NCBI RefSeq assembly: GCF_910587525.1
Contig: NZ_CAJULS010000118.1
Span: forward strand, 1-7,201
Length of the DNA: 7,201 bases
Reading direction: 5' to 3'
Origin: an uncultured Oscillibacter sp.
GTDB lineage: Bacteria > Bacillota > Clostridia > Oscillospirales > Oscillospiraceae
Shown here piece by piece: positions 1 through 5,944 of this stretch. The notes under the pieces were generated by a model. That model saw nothing but the letters and a program-made list of their open reading frames with translations. It was not told the DNA's origin and did not search any database. The translations under genes were made by a program, and so were the position numbers. The number at the start of each line of letters is the position of its first letter. The first letter of the stretch is position 1.

Positions 1-1358
1 CCGAAGATGCGGAAGGGCGTCCGCAGCAAGGTCTCGTTCAGTCCGGAGACGTAGCCCGCCAGCCGCCGGGAATTGAAGTTAAAGACGCTCTTCACTTCAT
101 CCCGGTCCTCAGAGGGAATGGGGTCTCCGGTGACCAGCAGCACGTTGTGGACGCCCTCGATGGAGAGGCCCAGCAGCAGCGCCTTGGTGGCGTTGAGGTT
201 CCGGTCCCGGCAGGTCATGTGGGGCAGGGGCTCGATGCCAAGCTCCCGTTTTATCTTGCAGGCCAGGAGACTGCTGTCCGCCCGGGGGCGGCCAATGGGG
301 CAGTCCGCAATGGTAACCGCGTCCGCGCCTGCGTCCCGCAGCGTCTTCACTCCCTCCAGGAAAAAGGCGATATCGTCGTCCACCGGGGGGTCCAGCTCCA
401 CCGCGATCACCCGCCGTCCGCCATCCAGCTTCTTTGCCAGGGTGTTGGCGGAGGCGGCGGACCGGGGCTCCGGCGCGCCGCCGGAGGAGACGGAGACCGT
501 AATCCGCCGCGGCTCCGCCAGGGCCTTTGCGGCCCCGGCGATGTGAGCGGGCGTCGTGCCGCAGCAGCCCCCCACGATGGAGGCCCCCGCCTGGACAATC
601 TCCGCAAGCTTTTGACCAAAGTAGTCCGGCGTTCCCTGAAACACCGTCCTGCGGCCCTGCACCGTGGGATATCCGGCATTGGGCATGACCGACAGCGCCA
701 CGCCGCCGGCGTCCAGCCCCCGGATGTATTCCAGCAGGTGATGAGGACCGGAGACACAGTTGAAGCCCACGGCGTCGATCTCCTCCAGGGCGGCGGCGCG
801 GCGGAGCAGGGTCTGGCCGAAGTCCCCCTCCCGTGTGGTTCCGTCAAAGGACACGGCGAAGGAGGTGATGAGATATGCCTCCGGACAGCGCGCCTTGAGA
901 TACTGGGCCAGTTTCCGTAATCCATGGTCGCTGGGCAGCGTCTCCAGAAGGAAGTGCTTAACGCCCTGCTCTAAAAACAGATCCGCCTGGCGGCAGTAGT
1001 TCTCCGCCCGGCGCAGCTCCCGGCTCTCCGGGGCAGGGCCGATGTCCGCAAAGACATAGGCCCCATAGGGCTCCGCGCACTCCAGCGCCAGTTGGGAGGA
1101 GGCCGCAATGATCCTTTGAGCCGTGTTTATATCCCCTCGGGCCAAATCCGTTCCCACGGTAAAGGTGTTGGTTTTGATCGCCCTGCATCCGGCCTCCAGA
1201 TAGGCCCGGTGGATGCCCTTGATCTCCGATGGATGCGTCAGGCTCCCCAGCTCACAGCGCTCCCCCGCCCGGCCGGGCAGAGCGGCGAAATAAGTGCCCA
1301 TGGCGCCGTCAAACAGCAGCGGGGCATTCTCTTTCAAGCAGGTCCTTATATCCGTCAT
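1..1358 (-). CDS. Bifunctional homocysteine S-methyltransferase / methylenetetrahydrofolate reductase (YitJ-like), C-terminus cut by window edge
   Basis: The 452 visible codons start at ATG 1358 and run off the left edge without a stop. Residues about 10-290 form a zinc-dependent homocysteine methyltransferase barrel: an early DGAMGT motif, GFNC with Cys201, and GGCCGTTP with Cys265 and Cys266, the three expected zinc ligands. From about residue 312 a methylenetetrahydrofolate reductase barrel begins, with VELDPP (Glu321 aligns with the MetF catalytic Glu) followed by HMTCRDRN and LLVTGDP. Known family proteins (B. subtilis YitJ) are about 600 residues, so roughly the last 150 are missing. 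The expected roles are reduction of 5,10-methylene-THF to 5-methyl-THF and methyl transfer to homocysteine, in the cytoplasm. The start overlaps the metH stop by 4 bases (ATGA) and has an AGGAGGG site 7 bases upstream, so coupling to metH is likely. Which methyl donor the N-terminal domain uses cannot be read from sequence. Confidence 0.95.
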   Translation of the reverse strand, partial: MTDIRTCLKENAPLLFDGAMGTYFAALPGRAGERCELGSLTHPSEIKGIHRAYLEAGCRAIKTNTFTVGTDLARGDINTAQRIIAASSQLALECAEPYGAYVFADIGPAPESRELRRAENYCRQADLFLEQGVKHFLLETLPSDHGLRKLAQYLKARCPEAYLITSFAVSFDGTTREGDFGQTLLRRAAALEEIDAVGFNCVSGPHHLLEYIRGLDAGGVALSVMPNAGYPTVQGRRTVFQGTPDYFGQKLAEIVQAGASIVGGCCGTTPAHIAGAAKALAEPRRITVSVSSGGAPEPRSAASANTLAKKLDGGRRVIAVELDPPVDDDIAFFLEGVKTLRDAGADAVTIADCPIGRPRADSSLLACKIKRELGIEPLPHMTCRDRNLNATKALLLGLSIEGVHNVLLVTGDPIPSEDRDEVKSVFNFNSRRLAGYVSGLNETLLRTPFRIF

Positions 1359-3721
1359 CCCAGCACCCTCCTGGCAATCTCCACAGACTGGCGGGCATCC
1401 CTGGCATATTCGTCCGCGCCGATCCGCGCCGCGTACTCCGGTGTCACCACCGCGCCGCCCACAAAGACCACCGGCGGGCGTTCCAGGGCCCGCAGGCGGC
1501 GGACGGTCTCCTCCATGGCAGGCAGAGTCGTGGTCATCAGGGCGGAGAGGCCCACCAGACTGGCCTCCTGGGCCGCCGCGGCCTGGGCCACTGTCTCCGG
1601 CGGTACGTCCCGGCCCAGGTCCACCACCTCATAGCCATAGTTCTCCAGCACGGTTTTCACAATGTTCTTGCCGATGTCATGGATATCCCCCCGAACGGTG
1701 GCCACGATGAGCTTTCCTTTTTTCACCGGCGCGCCGCCCTTTTCCACGATGGAGGCCCGGACGGCCTCAAACACTTCCTGGGCCGCCTGGGCCGCACTGA
1801 GGAGCTGGGGCAAAAACACCGTCCCCCGCTCATAACCCTCCCCCACGCTGTCCAGGGCGGGAATCAGGCGGCGCTCCACCAGCGTGAGGCCGTCCTCCGT
1901 TTGGAGGAGCGCCTTCGCCAGGCGGGCGGCGTCAGCCTTTAAGCCGCGGGCCACCGCCTCCTCCAGTGTGCTTACACCGCTCAGGACAGGCGCAGTCTGC
2001 CCCGTGGGAACAGCGGAGACAGCGGCGAACCGGGCAATATAGTCCCGGCACTGGTCATCCTCCCCGGAGAGAACCCGGAACGCGGCCACGGCATCCATCA
2101 TCTCCCGCTGGTTGGGGTTGACAATGGGGAGCGTCAGCCCCGCCGCCAGGGCCTGGATCAAAAAGTTCTGTGTGATCAAGGCGCGGTTTGGCAGACCGAA
2201 GGAGATGTTAGATACGCCCAGAACGGTCTGGAGCCCCAGCTCCTGCCGGACGGTGCGCACCGCTTTCAGGGTTTCCTCCGCCTGCTCCTGCTGGGCGGAG
2301 ACCGTGAGGGCCAGGCAGTCAATCCAGAGATCTTCCCTGGGAATCCCCTGGGCCAAAGCCGCCTTCAAGATGCGTTCTGCAATCTCCACCCGCTTCTCCG
2401 CCGTCTGAGGGATGCCGTCCTGGTCCATGGCAAGACCCACTACGGAGGCTCCGTACTTTTTCACGATGGGCAGCACCCGCGCCAGCACTTCGGGCTTCCC
2501 GTTGACGGAGTTCACCGCCGCCTTGCCGTTGTAGACCCGCAGTGCCGCCTCCAGGGCGTCTGGATTGGAGGAGTCCAACTGCAGTGGCAGAGAAACGGCG
2601 CTCTGGAGCTTTTTCACCACCCGGGGCAGCAGGGCCGCCTCATCCACCCCGGGACAGCCCACGTTCACGTCCAGAATGTCCGCTCCGGCCTCCTCCTGCT
2701 GGACGGCCACGTCCAGAATATAGTCCAGATCGTCCTCCAGCAGCGCCTGCTGGAACCGCTTTTTTCCAGTTGGGTTCACCCGTTCGCCGATGACCCGCAC
2801 GCCGTCCAGCCGCACAGGGTTCACCGGCGTGCAGACGAAGCTCCCCTCCAGGCACCGCCGGGGCGCGGGCCGCTTCCCATCCAATGCCGCTTTCAATCGG
2901 CGGATATACGCCGGGGAGGTGCCGCAGCAGCCGCCGAAGACAGTGACCCCCGCCTCCAGGCAGGGCAGCAGCGCGGCGGCAAAGTCCTCCGGCCCCATGC
3001 CGTAATGCCCGTCCACCGGGTCGGGCAGGCCCGCGTTGGGCTTGGCCGCCACCGGCAGGCGGGTGTTCTCGCACAGCTCCCGCAGCAGAGGGGCCAGCTG
3101 GTCCGGCCCCAGGGAGCAGTTCAGACCAATGGCGTCGGCCCCTAATCCCTCCAGCGTGCGGGCCATGGAGGCCACGGTGCAGCCGGTAAAGGTGCGGCCG
3201 CTCTCCTCAAAGGACATGGTCACCAGCACCGGCAGGGCGGTGTTCTCCTTGGCCGCCAGCAGGGCCGCTTTGGCCTCGTAGAGGTCCGTCATGGTTTCGA
3301 CGGCCACGAGGTCCGCCCCTGCCGCCGCGCCGGCGGCCATCATCTCCCGGAACAGGTCATAGGCCCGCTCAAAGGTCAGGCTCCCCAGGGGCTCCAGCAG
3401 CTCCCCCAGGGGTCCCACGTCCAGGGCCACCAGGGCTTTTCCATCCACGGCCCGTTTGGCTGTGGAGACGGCGGCGGTGACGACCTCCGAAACGGCGTGA
3501 CCGGAACGGGCCAGCTTCAAAGCGTTGGCCCCGAAGGTGTTGGCGTAGACCACCTGGCTCCCCGCCTCCGCGTACTCCCGGTACACGGAGGCCAGCAGCT
3601 CCGGATCCGTGAGATTCAGCAGATCCGGCATTCTCCCGGGGAGCAGGCCCCGCTGCTGGAGGACCGTGCCCATGGCTCCGTCTAAAATCAGGATCTTATC
3701 ACGAAAGAGATCAGTTCCCAC
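1355..3721 (-). CDS. metH: Cobalamin-dependent methionine synthase lacking the reactivation domain
   Basis: This 788-residue enzyme transfers the methyl group of 5-methyl-THF through cobalamin to homocysteine, giving methionine and THF in the cytoplasm. Residues 1-290 are the homocysteine-binding barrel (DGAMGT at 14-19; zinc ligands Cys202, Cys265, Cys266). About 300-570 is the pterin/THF-binding barrel (IGERVNPTG at 311-319, DVNVGCPG at 351-358). About 585-665 is the helical cap (RGTVFLPQL). About 667-788 is the Rossmann B12 domain, with the cobalt-ligand motif DIHDIG at 679-684 (His681), GLSALMTTT at 724-732 and GGAVV at 755-759. E. coli MetH is about 1,227 residues and carries a C-terminal AdoMet-dependent reactivation domain. 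That domain is absent here and is encoded by the gene just upstream. I chose GTG 3721 because AAGGGAGG lies 8 bases before it; an in-frame ATG at 3775 would lengthen the upstream overlap to 65 bases and has no comparable site. The gene overlaps its neighbours by 11 bases upstream and 4 downstream. Confidence 0.96.
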   Translation of the reverse strand: MGTDLFRDKILILDGAMGTVLQQRGLLPGRMPDLLNLTDPELLASVYREYAEAGSQVVYANTFGANALKLARSGHAVSEVVTAAVSTAKRAVDGKALVALDVGPLGELLEPLGSLTFERAYDLFREMMAAGAAAGADLVAVETMTDLYEAKAALLAAKENTALPVLVTMSFEESGRTFTGCTVASMARTLEGLGADAIGLNCSLGPDQLAPLLRELCENTRLPVAAKPNAGLPDPVDGHYGMGPEDFAAALLPCLEAGVTVFGGCCGTSPAYIRRLKAALDGKRPAPRRCLEGSFVCTPVNPVRLDGVRVIGERVNPTGKKRFQQALLEDDLDYILDVAVQQEEAGADILDVNVGCPGVDEAALLPRVVKKLQSAVSLPLQLDSSNPDALEAALRVYNGKAAVNSVNGKPEVLARVLPIVKKYGASVVGLAMDQDGIPQTAEKRVEIAERILKAALAQGIPREDLWIDCLALTVSAQQEQAEETLKAVRTVRQELGLQTVLGVSNISFGLPNRALITQNFLIQALAAGLTLPIVNPNQREMMDAVAAFRVLSGEDDQCRDYIARFAAVSAVPTGQTAPVLSGVSTLEEAVARGLKADAARLAKALLQTEDGLTLVERRLIPALDSVGEGYERGTVFLPQLLSAAQAAQEVFEAVRASIVEKGGAPVKKGKLIVATVRGDIHDIGKNIVKTVLENYGYEVVDLGRDVPPETVAQAAAAQEASLVGLSALMTTTLPAMEETVRRLRALERPPVVFVGGAVVTPEYAARIGADEYARDARQSVEIARRVLG
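1366..1372 (-). promoter_or_regulatory. Ribosome binding site fixing the start of the HMT-MTHFR gene
   Basis: The minus strand reads AGGAGGG here, 7 bases before ATG 1358 and inside the last codons of metH. It supports the ATGA overlapping start rather than a later one. Confidence 0.85.
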
Positions 3722-4370
3722 AGTGTTTTCCTCCCTTGCGAAGCGCACAGTGTTCCCGCATCTGACAGTAGGCACAGCCTCGGATCCGGGCCATCTGGGG
3801 CCGGTCCGACAGGCCGACGACGGCCGTGACAGACTTCACCGGATTCAGCAGCAGACTCTCCGTCACCGTAAGCCCCAGCCGCCTGGGGGCGTCCAGAGCG
3901 GCGCAGATGTCCCCCTGGCAGGCCAGCGGCAGGTCCCCATAGCCGGGGCTGAACCGGTCCGTGCGGTACTGTCCCGGGAAACGGGCGGACAGCTCCTTTT
4001 CCGCCTCATCGCAGCCCTGCTCCACCAGGGCGCTGCCGCAGGCGTCCAGAATGACGGCCCGGGCCATATCCCGGGCCTGCATGGCCGAAAGGGACAGATC
4101 AAACCGGGCCCCCAGCGTACAGGCCAGCAGCGCCGCCCGACGGCACTGGGCCAGCATTTTGCGGGCGGTTTCACCCGTCAAAATTACAGCCGTGCCCCGG
4201 AGAAATATCCCCTCACCCTGAAAATCCAGCTCGCAGACCTTATAGACATATCTGGGCCGCAGACCGGCAGACAGCGTCTCCGCCTCCGCCTCTACCTGGC
4301 GCCGCAGCGTTTCCGGCGCGTCCGCCGCCCCCAGGTACCGCAGGGCCTCCTCAAGTAAATGGGAGCTCAA
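3711..4370 (-). CDS. Stand-alone methionine synthase activation (reactivation) domain protein
   Basis: This 219-residue protein corresponds to the C-terminal AdoMet-binding activation domain of MetH (Met_synt_B12 family), made here as a separate polypeptide. Visible hallmarks are RFSPGYGDLPL at 139-149, the Firmicute form of the RxSPGY AdoMet-binding motif, and VTESLLLNPVKSVTAVVGL at 169-187. The expected role is reductive remethylation of inactive cob(II)alamin on MetH using AdoMet. The C-terminal tail holds four cysteines (199, 202, 208, 217; CX2CX5CX8C), which could bind metal or an Fe-S cluster; E. coli MetH's activation domain does not rely on such a cluster. The start is inferred: TTG 4370 directly precedes the conserved LLEEALRYLG segment and has GGAAGG about 12 bases upstream. 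An earlier in-frame TTG at 4466 lies within the -35 box, upstream of the likely transcription start, so it is rejected. The gene leads the operon and overlaps metH by 11 bases. Confidence 0.9.
   Translation of the reverse strand: MSSHLLEEALRYLGAADAPETLRRQVEAEAETLSAGLRPRYVYKVCELDFQGEGIFLRGTAVILTGETARKMLAQCRRAALLACTLGARFDLSLSAMQARDMARAVILDACGSALVEQGCDEAEKELSARFPGQYRTDRFSPGYGDLPLACQGDICAALDAPRRLGLTVTESLLLNPVKSVTAVVGLSDRPQMARIRGCAYCQMREHCALRKGGKHCGN
3730..3737 (-). promoter_or_regulatory. Ribosome binding site deciding the GTG start of metH
   Basis: The minus strand reads AAGGGAGG, 8 bases ahead of GTG 3721. It lies inside the 3' end of the reactivation-domain gene, whose stop (3713-3711) falls just after the GTG. 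This fits termination-reinitiation coupling. Confidence 0.85.
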
Positions 4371-4399
4371 ATCCCATCCCGCCCTTCCGCAGAAAATAC

Positions 4400-4419
4400 A
4401 GGTGCAAAGAGATGCACCT
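4400..4419 (-). promoter_or_regulatory. Perfect 7-bp inverted repeat in the 5' UTR of the met operon
   Basis: AGGTGCA (4400-4406) and TGCACCT (4413-4419) are perfect complements around a 6-base loop. They lie between the predicted transcription start near 4431 and the TTG start at 4370. No T-run follows on the minus strand, so this is not an intrinsic terminator. It could be an mRNA stem-loop or a dimeric repressor operator; the sequence does not decide which. Confidence 0.5.
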
Positions 4420-4437
4420 CTGTGCGTTTTGCTGAGA

Positions 4438-4466
4438 ATTTTACACCCTTTCCGGCTCCGCGTCAA
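4438..4466 (-). promoter_or_regulatory. Sigma-A-type promoter of the methionine synthase operon
   Basis: On the minus strand the -35 box TTGACG (4466-4461) is separated by exactly 17 bases from the -10 box TAAAAT (4443-4438). Each hexamer differs from consensus at one position. The predicted start of transcription is near 4431, leaving about 60 bases of 5' UTR before the TTG start. No other good promoter was seen within the three-gene operon, although I did not scan every position exhaustively. Confidence 0.75.
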
Positions 4467-4519
4467 TAATTACCGCCCTATTCCCGGTATCCGGCCGTTT
4501 TGACGTCTCCTTTCAGGGC

Positions 4520-4548
4520 TTGACGAAAGGGGAGGTGAATTGTAAAAT
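4520..4548 (+). promoter_or_regulatory. Sigma-A-type promoter of the aminotransferase operon
   Basis: The -35 box TTGACG (4520-4525) and -10 box TAAAAT (4543-4548) are 17 bases apart. Hexamers and spacing are identical to the divergent promoter on the other strand. Transcription would begin around 4555, giving an unusually long leader of about 198 bases before ATG 4753. Confidence 0.72.
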
Positions 4549-4594
4549 ATGCTGGTTAAATTAAGCCCTGTTTGATAAATAGCGAAATACCCAA

Positions 4595-4700
4595 CGGCAC
4601 GGGATCTTTTTGCCGGCCAAGGCGATCTGACGCCGCCATACGTTATGTATGGCAAGAAAAATCACAGTGGAGCGTCGGAAAGAGCTCCACCGCCTGGGCA
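4595..4700 (+). promoter_or_regulatory. Structured 5' leader, candidate cis-regulatory RNA (unassigned; weak ZTP-riboswitch resemblance)
   Basis: Several complementary segments sit in the leader. CTGACGC (4627-4633) pairs with GCGTCGG (4672-4678), enclosing a perfect 7-bp hairpin GCCATAC/GTATGGC (4635-4641 with 4647-4653). The 3' bulge holds GTGGAG (4667-4672), which can pair with CTCCAC (4685-4690): GTGGA alone would give a pseudoknot with the outer stem, and the full 7-bp GTGGAGC/GCTCCAC helix a competing fold. CGGCA/TGCCG (4595-4599 with 4611-4615) forms another stem upstream. The block ends in CCGCCTGGGCA (4690-4700), like the conserved 3' element of ZTP (pfl) riboswitches, and GTGGAGC followed by GTCGG resembles their GGGGAGC plus P1 segment, with CCGGC (4613-4617) as a possible P1 partner. 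The invariant ACTGGCG of the ZTP 5' half is not present; the nearest is CAAGGCG (4618-4624). That it regulates the operon is inference. Confidence 0.4.
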
Positions 4701-4738
4701 TTTTGACGTTTTTCAAACGAGGCCCAATCCTGACCAAA

Positions 4739-4745
4739 AGGAGGG
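4739..4745 (+). promoter_or_regulatory. Ribosome binding site deciding the aminotransferase start
   Basis: AGGAGGG lies 7 bases before ATG 4753. It favours this start over an in-frame ATG at 4645, which sits in a hairpin loop with no such site. TCCT (4728-4731) can pair with AGGA (4739-4742), so the site might be partly maskable; this is only a 4-bp stem. Confidence 0.85.
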
Positions 4746-4752
4746 AACCGAC

Positions 4753-5907
4753 ATGCAAGCCCTTTCCACCCGCACGGCCCATTTCACCGACTCGGTGATC
4801 CGCCGCATGACCCGGATCTCCAGCCGGTACGGCGCCGTGAACCTCTCCCAGGGCTTTCCAGACTTCGATCCGCCCCAGGCCATCCTGGACCGGCTGGCCC
4901 AAACCGCCGGGGAGAACGTGCACCAGTACTCCGTCACCTGGGGCGCCCAGAACTTCCGGGAGGCCCTGGCGGAAAAGCAGTCCCGCTTCATGGGGCGGCC
5001 CATTGACCCCGACGGCGAGATCACCGTTACCTGCGGCAGCACCGAGGCGATGATGGCCGCCATGATGACCGTGGCCAACCCCGGCGACAAGGTCATCGTC
5101 TTCTCCCCCTTCTACGAGAACTACGGCGCGGACACCATCCTCTCCGGGGCGGAGCCCATCTATGTGCCCCTGACGCCGCCGGCGTTCTGCTTCGACCCGG
5201 AGACGCTGGAGGACGCCTTCCGCCAGCGTCCCAAGGCGCTGGTGCTGTGCAACCCCTCCAACCCCTGCGGCCGGGTATTCACCCGGGAGGAGCTGGAGAC
5301 CATCGCATCTCTCGCAGCGAAGTACGACGCTTACGTCATCACCGACGAGGTGTATGAGCACATCGTCTACGCACCCCATCAGCACACCTATTTCGCAGCC
5401 CTTCCCGGCATGTGGGAGCGGACCATCTCATGCTCCTCGTTGTCCAAGACCTACTCCATCACCGGCTGGCGGCTGGGCTACACCATCGCCCCGGCGGAGA
5501 TTTCGGAGCGAATCAAGAAGGTCCACGACTTTCTCACCGTAGGCGCGGCCGCCCCCCTCCAGGAGGCGGTGATTCCCGGCCTGCAATTCGGCCAGGAGTA
5601 CTACGACGGCCTGCTGGCGGAGTACACCCACAAACGGGAGCTGTTTCTGGGAGGCCTGGACGAGCTTGGTCTCAGCCACAGCACCCCGGAGGGGGCCTAT
5701 TACGTCCTGCTTGACATCTCCCGGTACGGCTTCGACAGCGACCTTGCCTTCTGCGAGATGCTGGCCCGGGACATCGGCGTAGGGGCCGTCCCCGGCTCCA
5801 GCTTCTTCCGCGAGCCGGTAAACCATCTGATCCGACTCCACTTTGCCAAGCGGGACGAAACTCTGCTGAACGCTCTAAACCGCCTGGAAGGGCTGAAAAA
5901 ACTCTGA
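4753..5907 (+). CDS. PLP-dependent class I/II aminotransferase (methionine / kynurenine / glutamine-K type)
   Basis: This is a 384-residue fold-type I aminotransferase, complete and of normal family length. Visible motifs in order are VNLSQGFPDF (29-38), HQYSVTWG (57-64), the cofactor-phosphate-side GSTEAM (95-100), NPSNPCGR (167-174), DEVYEH (198-203, with Asp198 facing the pyridine nitrogen and Tyr201), SSLSKTYSITGWRLGY (228-243, with Lys232 as the Schiff-base lysine and Arg240 near the phosphate), and the substrate-carboxylate Arg361 in LIRLHF. The QGFPDF and HQYS signatures match the branch containing E. coli YbdL (methionine aminotransferase) and kynurenine/glutamine-K aminotransferases, so a large neutral amino acid such as methionine is a plausible substrate. 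That is inferred from the family and the divergent met operon, and aromatic or other substrates are possible. It is cytoplasmic, first in its operon, and 37 bases ahead of a membrane-protein gene. Confidence 0.92.
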   Translation: MQALSTRTAHFTDSVIRRMTRISSRYGAVNLSQGFPDFDPPQAILDRLAQTAGENVHQYSVTWGAQNFREALAEKQSRFMGRPIDPDGEITVTCGSTEAMMAAMMTVANPGDKVIVFSPFYENYGADTILSGAEPIYVPLTPPAFCFDPETLEDAFRQRPKALVLCNPSNPCGRVFTREELETIASLAAKYDAYVITDEVYEHIVYAPHQHTYFAALPGMWERTISCSSLSKTYSITGWRLGYTIAPAEISERIKKVHDFLTVGAAAPLQEAVIPGLQFGQEYYDGLLAEYTHKRELFLGGLDELGLSHSTPEGAYYVLLDISRYGFDSDLAFCEMLARDIGVGAVPGSSFFREPVNHLIRLHFAKRDETLLNALNRLEGLKKL

Positions 5908-5944
5908 AAATCCGTATTTTTGGAGAGAATAAGAGGAAAAACAC

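Larger units (their letters stand above)
4371..4752. other. Divergent intergenic regulatory region between the met operon and the aminotransferase operon
   Basis: These 382 bases carry no convincing gene. From left to right they hold the roughly 60-base 5' UTR of the minus operon with a hairpin, the minus-strand promoter, a 53-base gap between the two -35 boxes that contains CCGGTATCCGG at 4484-4494, the plus-strand promoter, and a roughly 200-base plus-strand leader with several stem-loops. The region is more AT-rich than the coding sequence on either side, as expected of control DNA. Confidence 0.8.

Noticed and set aside
1092..1942. Plus-strand open frames antisense to metH and the HMT-MTHFR gene
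   Set aside because: Their translations are Arg/Pro/Ala-rich with no recognisable domain, and they overlie clearly coding minus-strand genes. They are a by-product of high GC content.
4371..4466. N-terminal extension of the reactivation protein from TTG 4466
   Set aside because: That TTG is part of the predicted -35 box, upstream of the transcription start, and the extension lies outside the conserved domain.
4695..4726. Hairpin TGGGC...GCCCA with inner TTTGA/TCAAA as an intrinsic terminator
   Set aside because: No T-run follows the stem; the next bases lead into the ribosome binding site. The stem is interrupted and weak.
4645..4752. 36-residue N-terminal extension of the aminotransferase from ATG 4645
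   Set aside because: The ATG lies in a hairpin loop with no ribosome binding site, the extension does not look like the family, and AGGAGGG precedes ATG 4753.
4555..4752. Fluoride, T-box, SAM-I or cobalamin riboswitch in the plus leader
   Set aside because: GGCGAT at 4621 recalls the fluoride motif but the following conserved segments are missing. No T-box AGGGTGGNACCGCG, SAM-I GATGAAACCCGGCAACC or B12 box was found by eye.
4561..5385. 274-codon minus-strand frame over the leader and aminotransferase
   Set aside because: It is antisense to an unmistakable aminotransferase, low in complexity (Gly/Val/His-rich) and without a domain match.
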